From NCBI GenBank assembly GCA_947624845.1, contig CANQMB010000015.1:1-17711 (forward strand): a DNA stretch of 17,711 bases. The letters are read 5' to 3'. The stretch comes from an uncultured Bacilli bacterium (GTDB lineage: Bacteria; Bacillota_I; Bacilli_A; RF39; UBA660). A program made the position numbers and the translations under genes. The notes beneath the pieces are model-generated. The model was not told the DNA's origin. It saw only the letters and a program-made list of their open reading frames with translations, and did not search any database. Every line of letters begins with the position of its first letter. Position 1 is the first letter of the stretch. Positions 14,361-17,711 of this stretch are shown piece by piece.

Positions 14361-15404
14361 TTAAAATAATTTTAAAATGTCATTAAAAGTAATATAGACC
14401 ATCAAAGCCATCAATAAAAACAAACCGATGGTATGAATCATATTTTCCGTCTCTGGTTTTACAGGACTTCCCTTTATTTTTTCAATAACGATAAAGAGAA
14501 TATGTCCTCCGTCAAAACCAGGGAATGGTAAAAGATTAATAAATCCCACATTAATACTTAAAAAGGCTAAGAGATATATTACGTTTTCTATGCCGTCTTT
14601 GGCTTGATCTCCAACAATGGAATAAATTCCTACAGGACCACTTAACTGATTTACTTTTACGCCACCAGTAAATAATTGTTGTATTGTAATTCCCATTTGC
14701 TTAAATAAGGATTTTGTTTTGACCACTGTATATTTTAATGAAGAGATAAAGCCATAATTTTTCTCTGCCTGTAAAGAGATTCCATAATGATATGTCGTCT
14801 CCTCTTTTGTTTTTTCTTTTTTAGGTTGAATAAAAATGGTCTTAGTTTTCCCTTCTTTATTTTTTATAAAGAATTCTGTTTTTTCCGTATGATCTGCAAG
14901 TGTTAAATAAAGACTAATATCATCCATTGTCGATATTTTATGATGATCGATCTCTAGAATTTCATCCCCCTTGCGAAGTCCCGCTTGATAGGCAGGATAA
15001 TTTTTTTCTACACCACTAATAATAGGTTCATAAGAGGCACTTCCACAGAATAAGGCTAAAAAAAACAGAACAACAATAGCAAATAAAAAATTAAATCCTG
15101 CACCAAAGAACATAATTAAAAATCGTTGCCAAGGTTTTTTCGCTTGCAATTTTCGATCTTTTGGAATATTTTTATCGTCTTCGACTTCTTCTCCGGCTAA
15201 TTGAACAAAACCGCCAATGGGAATAGCTCGAATACAATATTCCGTTTCCTGATTCTTTCCTTTTTTACAGAAAAGTTTTGGACCCATTCCTAAAGAAAAC
15301 TCATAAACATAGACACCTAGCATTTTGGCAAATAGGAAATGACCCAACTCATGAACAAAGATAATCACTCCCAATACCAAGATAAAAATAAGTAATGTTA
15401 CCAT
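14361..15404 (-). CDS. rseP: Site-2 intramembrane zinc metalloprotease (RseP/RasP)
   Basis: A 347-aa membrane protease that cuts transmembrane substrates such as anti-sigma factors and signal peptides. HELGH at 18-22 in the first membrane segment provides two zinc ligands and the catalytic Glu19. NLLPFPGFDGGH (290-301) provides the third ligand, Asp298. A PDZ domain lies outside between the second and third segments (about 123-215). Other membrane segments are at about 94-120, 273-293 and 323-343. In Bacilli the homologue RasP acts in anti-sigma and cell division protein turnover; the substrate here is unknown. GGAGG lies in the end of cdsA and only nine bases separate the genes, so they form one operon. 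Confidence 0.95.
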   Translation of the reverse strand: MVTLLIFILVLGVIIFVHELGHFLFAKMLGVYVYEFSLGMGPKLFCKKGKNQETEYCIRAIPIGGFVQLAGEEVEDDKNIPKDRKLQAKKPWQRFLIMFFGAGFNFLFAIVVLFFLALFCGSASYEPIISGVEKNYPAYQAGLRKGDEILEIDHHKISTMDDISLYLTLADHTEKTEFFIKNKEGKTKTIFIQPKKEKTKEETTYHYGISLQAEKNYGFISSLKYTVVKTKSLFKQMGITIQQLFTGGVKVNQLSGPVGIYSIVGDQAKDGIENVIYLLAFLSINVGFINLLPFPGFDGGHILFIVIEKIKGSPVKPETENMIHTIGLFLLMALMVYITFNDILKLF

Positions 15405-15413
15405 AGAATCCTC

Positions 15414-16214
15414 CTATAATATTTCTAGAAATAATACAAATGCTAAAACGACAAAAATCAAGCTATCTAGTCGATCTAAAATTCCACCATGCCCAGGAAT
15501 CAAATTTGAAAAATCTTTTTTATCATAATATCTTTTAATCGAAGAAAATACTAAATCCCCGATTTGACCAACGACAGAAAGTAAAGCCGTAATCGCAATT
15601 AATAATGCTAAGGATAATTCTGGATTGATGGCTTGATGATAAAAAGTAACAGCGACAATCGTACCAAAGACAACTCCACCGCATAATCCCTCAACCGTCT
15701 TATTGGGTGAAATATCTTTTGCCAACTTATGTTTACCAATCAACATTCCTGTAAACAGAGCAAAAGTATCTGTAATCGTTGCCACTAATAATAAATAAAT
15801 AATATACATCAAATCAAAATTACGAACAATAATTAGTAGATTGAAACTCATTCCAATAAATAAAATGGAACTAATCAAATAAAGAGCATCTTTAATATTG
15901 TATTTTTTATTATTATTGATAAAGACAATGGGCATTAAAAATGCAAATATAATGAATGTCATTACTCTATAGTCTACGTTATAAACAAAATAAGTAGAAT
16001 TAAAATTAAACAAAGTAAAGAACAATACTAATAAAGCGGCTATAATTTTCATAATAAATGGAAATTCTTTCTTAGTCTCTCTAATATGAATTAGTTCATA
16101 AAGACCTAAAACAGATAAAATTCCCATAAAAATTGCAAACACTTCTTTCCCAATTAATAAAATCGGAATGAAAATCGCCAATAACAAGATGGCACTGAAT
16201 ATTCTTGTTTTCAT
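15414..16214 (-). CDS. cdsA: Phosphatidate cytidylyltransferase (CDP-diacylglycerol synthase)
   Basis: A 266-aa integral membrane enzyme that turns phosphatidate and CTP into CDP-diacylglycerol, the precursor of phosphatidylglycerol and other phospholipids. The family signature is intact at 225-250 (SxxKRxxxxKD, then PGHGGxLDRLD), and SPNKTVEG, with its conserved Lys, lies upstream. About seven to eight membrane segments are visible. I place the start at the ATG at 16214, which has GGAGG eight bases upstream and begins MKTRIFSAILL. An in-frame ATG 51 bases upstream (16265) lies within the promoter region and has no ribosome binding site. rseP follows after nine bases. Confidence 0.94.
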   Translation of the reverse strand: MKTRIFSAILLLAIFIPILLIGKEVFAIFMGILSVLGLYELIHIRETKKEFPFIMKIIAALLVLFFTLFNFNSTYFVYNVDYRVMTFIIFAFLMPIVFINNNKKYNIKDALYLISSILFIGMSFNLLIIVRNFDLMYIIYLLLVATITDTFALFTGMLIGKHKLAKDISPNKTVEGLCGGVVFGTIVAVTFYHQAINPELSLALLIAITALLSVVGQIGDLVFSSIKRYYDKKDFSNLIPGHGGILDRLDSLIFVVLAFVLFLEIL

Positions 16215-16236
16215 AAAAAACCTCCAAACTATAATC

Positions 16237-16265
16237 ATTATAATACGAAAATAATTTTTCCACAA
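16237..16265 (-). promoter_or_regulatory. Promoter of the cdsA-rseP unit
   Basis: TTGTGG (16265-16260), a 17-base spacer, then a perfect TATAAT (16242-16237) on the minus strand. It lies directly after the khpA terminator and just before the chosen cdsA start, which supports that start. Confidence 0.65.
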
Positions 16266-16288
16266 GAAAAAGAGCTTTCAAAGCTCTT
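16265..16288 (-). terminator. Terminator of rpsP-khpA
   Basis: The stem AAGAGC / GCTCTT, extendable to nine pairs around a single central base (16270-16288), is followed leftward by TTTTTCTT. The first arm includes part of the khpA stop codon. Confidence 0.85.
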
Positions 16289-16535
16289 AAAACTTGTCGA
16301 TATCGATTTTTACATATTTGTTTTCTTTTAGAGCACTGCTAGCTTGTACTAAAGTACGAATGGCATTTGCCGTTCTTCCTTGTTTTCCAATTACTCGTCC
16401 CATATCTTCTTCAGATACCATTACTTGAATTAAAATACTATTTTCATCGTCAGTTTCAAATTCTTTTACGCTGACAGCATCACTATCTAATACGATAGAT
16501 TTTACAATTTTTTCTGTTAACTCCACTAAATTCAT
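16287..16535 (-). CDS. khpA: KH-domain RNA-binding protein KhpA (YlqC)
   Basis: An 82-aa small single-KH-domain protein. The GxxG loop is GKQG at 50-53 within VIGKQGRTANAIR. In Gram-positive bacteria KhpA binds RNA broadly, usually together with KhpB/Jag, and affects cell division and elongation. It starts three bases after rpsP with AAGGA overlapping the rpsP end, the standard rpsP-khpA pair. The usual next genes rimM and trmD are absent; a terminator follows immediately. Confidence 0.95.
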   Translation of the reverse strand: MNLVELTEKIVKSIVLDSDAVSVKEFETDDENSILIQVMVSEEDMGRVIGKQGRTANAIRTLVQASSALKENKYVKIDIDKF

Positions 16536-16538
16536 AAA

Positions 16539-16814
16539 TTAATCCTTCTTTGCTTTTTGATCAGCAAATTTTTTCATAATTCCATTCTTTTGAAATAAAC
16601 TTCTAACAGTATCTGATGGAATTGCTCCTGTTGCTAACCATTTTAATGCTTTTTCTTCATCAATTTTTACTTCTGCTGGAGATGTTAATGGATTATATGT
16701 TCCGATTAATTCTAAGTATTTACCATCTCTAGGGCGACGAGAATCGCTAGCGACAATACGATATGTAGGACGCTTTTTTGCACCCATTCTTGTTAATCTG
16801 ATTTTTACGGCCAT
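16539..16814 (-). CDS. rpsP: 30S ribosomal protein S16
   Basis: A 91-aa small-subunit protein needed for 30S assembly. The N-terminus MAVKIRLTRMGAKKRPTYRI and SRRPRDGKYLELIGTYNP are characteristic. The start at 16814 is fixed by AAGGAAGG upstream and by homology. An upstream in-frame ATG (16871) would lie inside the promoter and is rejected. A lysine-rich C-terminal tail is normal. It heads the rpsP-khpA operon. Confidence 0.97.
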   Translation of the reverse strand: MAVKIRLTRMGAKKRPTYRIVASDSRRPRDGKYLELIGTYNPLTSPAEVKIDEEKALKWLATGAIPSDTVRSLFQKNGIMKKFADQKAKKD

Positions 16815-16842
16815 AATTACCTTCCTTTCTTTGACGAATATT

Positions 16843-16871
16843 ATTATATATAAAAAAGAGGCTACTGTCAA
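16843..16871 (-). promoter_or_regulatory. Perfect-consensus promoter of rpsP-khpA
   Basis: TTGACA (16871-16866), 17 bases, TATAAT (16848-16843) on the minus strand: an exact match to the sigma-A consensus, as expected for a ribosomal protein operon. The predicted start near 16836 leaves a leader of about 22 bases with AAGGAAGG. The -35 lies in the loop of the cotE terminator hairpin. Confidence 0.9.
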
Positions 16872-16894
16872 CCTTTTTTTTATAACACCTCTTT
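16852..16894 (-). terminator. Long-loop terminator of cotE containing the rpsP -35
   Basis: AAAGAGG (16894-16888), inside the last cotE codons, pairs with CCTCTTT (16861-16855) and is followed by a T-run. The 26-base loop is long, so termination may be partial. The loop holds the rpsP -35 box. Confidence 0.5.
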
Positions 16895-17443
16895 ATCTTC
16901 TGAATTGTCACTTTCTGAAATAAAATTTTCTTCGACTTCCTCTTCTATTTTTGCATCGATCTCTCTAGAATCGACAATTTCATCCCAAAGATCTTCTTCC
17001 TCTGATGTTTCTATCTTTACTTTGACGTCCCCTATCAGTTCAATTCCCAATTCTTTTTCTACAGTATATTTAATTTCATCATTTTCAATTTCTACTTTTA
17101 CACAGCTCGGCTGTTTTAAACTCCGAATGATAATATCTTCATTGGTTGTATCTAAATCATTGGTTTCTCTAGGTTTAATATTGACAATTTCTTGATAACG
17201 ATTTTGTTCTCTTAAAACATTGGTTTTCGTATCATGATCATAAGAATACCAAATATTCACATCATAACTTCCTTGAATAGTTACAATATCTCCTACTTTG
17301 GATCCCGTAAAATTATGATTAATTACCCAACAACCCAAAATAGTTGTAGGAATTTCTTCTGGTTTTGCTTTATTGGTCGTAGTAAATAGCTTTTTCCCTT
17401 TTCCAATAACTGCTTTTGTAACGATTTCACGAGTGTTTGCCAT
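16880..17443 (-). CDS. cotE: Spore coat morphogenetic protein CotE
   Basis: A 187-aa protein that in Bacillus forms a layer around the forespore and recruits outer-coat proteins in the mother cell. Strong family features are REIVTKAVIGKGKKLF near the N-terminus, ILGCWVINHNFTGSKVG (about 36-52), and SYDVNIWYSYDHDTKTNVL (about 58-76). A strongly acidic C-terminal tail follows, as in the Bacillus protein of about 181 aa. GAGGAGG precedes the ATG. A sporulation-sigma-type promoter lies upstream at 17463-17490. It shows that this organism or its recent ancestor makes endospores. It is not in the gene setting found in Bacillus: rpsP follows and a Cys-rich ORF precedes it. Confidence 0.93.
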   Translation of the reverse strand: MANTREIVTKAVIGKGKKLFTTTNKAKPEEIPTTILGCWVINHNFTGSKVGDIVTIQGSYDVNIWYSYDHDTKTNVLREQNRYQEIVNIKPRETNDLDTTNEDIIIRSLKQPSCVKVEIENDEIKYTVEKELGIELIGDVKVKIETSEEEDLWDEIVDSREIDAKIEEEVEENFISESDNSEDKEVL

Positions 17444-17462
17444 GTTATTCCTCCTCTAATTT

Positions 17463-17490
17463 AGTGTATGCCTAGAAGATGGAAATGTTT
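17463..17490 (-). promoter_or_regulatory. SigE/SigK-type sporulation promoter of cotE
   Basis: The minus-strand CATACACT (17470-17463) matches the SigE -10 consensus CATACAHT exactly. With the following A it also fits the SigK form CATANNNTA. Thirteen bases upstream is AAACATT (17490-17484), five of seven matches to the SigE -35 KMATATT. Bacillus cotE is driven by both SigE and SigK, so a mother-cell sigma is expected. Confidence 0.65.
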
Positions 17491-17494
17491 CCAA

Positions 17495-17524
17495 GAAAAA
17501 ACGATCTCTAATATCAAGATCGTT
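17495..17524 (-). terminator. Terminator of the Cys-rich gene upstream of cotE
   Basis: The stem AACGATCT / AGATCGTT (17500-17507 and 17517-17524) with a 9-base loop is followed leftward by TTTTTT. It overlaps the first base of the stop codon region and separates the gene from cotE. Confidence 0.85.
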
Positions 17525-17711
17525 TATTTATATAAATAGGCAGATCCACATTGCCGTGAAGAAGACTTACTACATGAAGTATAGCTATATCCACTCCATG
17601 ATCCCCAAGAAGAGCATCCACAACTTCCACAACTTTGCTTATAAGTAGAGCAACTTCTCTTATAATAGAATAATCCACAAGAATATTTATAACCTTTACA
17701 TACTTTTCCTT
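17524..17711 (-). CDS. C-terminal end of a Cys/Ser/Gly/Tyr-rich protein, N-terminus outside the window
   Basis: The minus strand is open from the window edge to TAA at 17526-17524, giving 61 residues with nine cysteines plus many Ser, Gly and Tyr. Recognisable pieces are CKGYKYSCG, SCGSCGCSSW and the end CGSAYLYK. The cysteines recur every 3-14 residues without a strict repeat. No known domain is visible. It has its own terminator and lies next to cotE, so a disulfide-crosslinked coat or surface protein is possible, but that is inference from composition and position. Codon use looks like real coding sequence, and a strong terminator directly follows the stop. Confidence 0.7.
   Translation of the reverse strand, partial: GKVCKGYKYSCGLFYYKRSCSTYKQSCGSCGCSSWGSWSGYSYTSCSKSSSRQCGSAYLYK

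Noticed and set aside
16215..16265. Upstream ATG giving a 283-aa CdsA
   Set aside because: It falls in the -35 region of the promoter, has no ribosome binding site, and the extra 17 residues are not needed by the family. The ATG at 16214 has GGAGG.
16815..16871. Upstream ATG giving a 110-aa S16
   Set aside because: The extension covers the perfect promoter and the leader. MAVKIRLTR at 16814 is the conserved N-terminus.
1..17711. CRISPR array, tRNA, rRNA, insertion sequence or prophage
   Set aside because: No regularly spaced repeats, cloverleaf or rRNA-like sequence, transposase, integrase or phage structural gene was seen. dut is coupled to nrdG and does not by itself indicate phage.

Overview
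The window is low-GC DNA. The start signals are typical of Bacilli: strong GGAGG-type ribosome binding sites and TTGACA/TATAAT promoters. TGA is used as a stop codon, for example at the ends of the 232-aa membrane protein and of the Crp/Fnr regulator, so this is the standard bacterial code and not the mycoplasma code. A clear CotE homologue implies endospore formation. Two class III (strictly anaerobic) ribonucleotide reductases imply an anaerobe. I infer an anaerobic, spore-forming, AT-rich member of the Bacilli, perhaps an uncultured gut lineage near the Erysipelotrichales/Mollicutes side. I cannot name a genus. Nearly all genes are on the minus strand; only the Crp/Fnr regulator is clearly on the plus strand.

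Layout from left to right. Positions 1-336 hold the probable start of a leftward gene running off the edge, then a gene-poor stretch bounded by two related hairpins in opposite orientation. Positions 337-1772 are a two-gene operon: a four-helix membrane protein, then a zinc-dependent alcohol/polyol dehydrogenase. Positions 1856-2554 encode an unrecognised two-helix membrane protein. Positions 2609-5674 are the first class III RNR operon: the nrdD catalytic body, a separate 58-aa ORF that carries the glycyl-radical segment, and nrdG. Positions 5675-5988 are an extremely A/T-rich intergenic region with the nrdD promoter and a dyad over it. Positions 5989-9134 are a second, conventional class III RNR operon: nrdD with its radical segment in cis, nrdG, and dut (dUTPase), tightly coupled. 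Positions 9248-9874 encode a divergent Crp/Fnr-type regulator with four cysteines. A 14-bp palindrome with Fnr-like 5-4-5 spacing lies between it and the second nrdD. It is centred at the predicted -41.5 of the nrdD promoter and overlaps the regulator's own -35.

Positions 9866-16214 are probably one leftward transcription unit: cdsA, rseP/rasP, tex, and a 742-aa protein that looks like a catalytically dead RNase II/R (RNB) domain on a long helical N-terminus. Positions 16287-16814 are rpsP-khpA, behind a perfect-consensus housekeeping promoter. Positions 16880-17443 are cotE, with a sporulation-sigma-type promoter. Positions 17524-17711 are the C-terminal end of a Cys/Ser/Gly/Tyr-rich protein, possibly another coat or surface component.

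Main theme: deoxynucleotide supply without oxygen. Two NrdD/NrdG pairs plus dUTPase sit beside a candidate redox- or metabolite-sensing Crp/Fnr regulator. The most unusual features are the split NrdD, the regulator-operator geometry, and the degenerate RNB protein.
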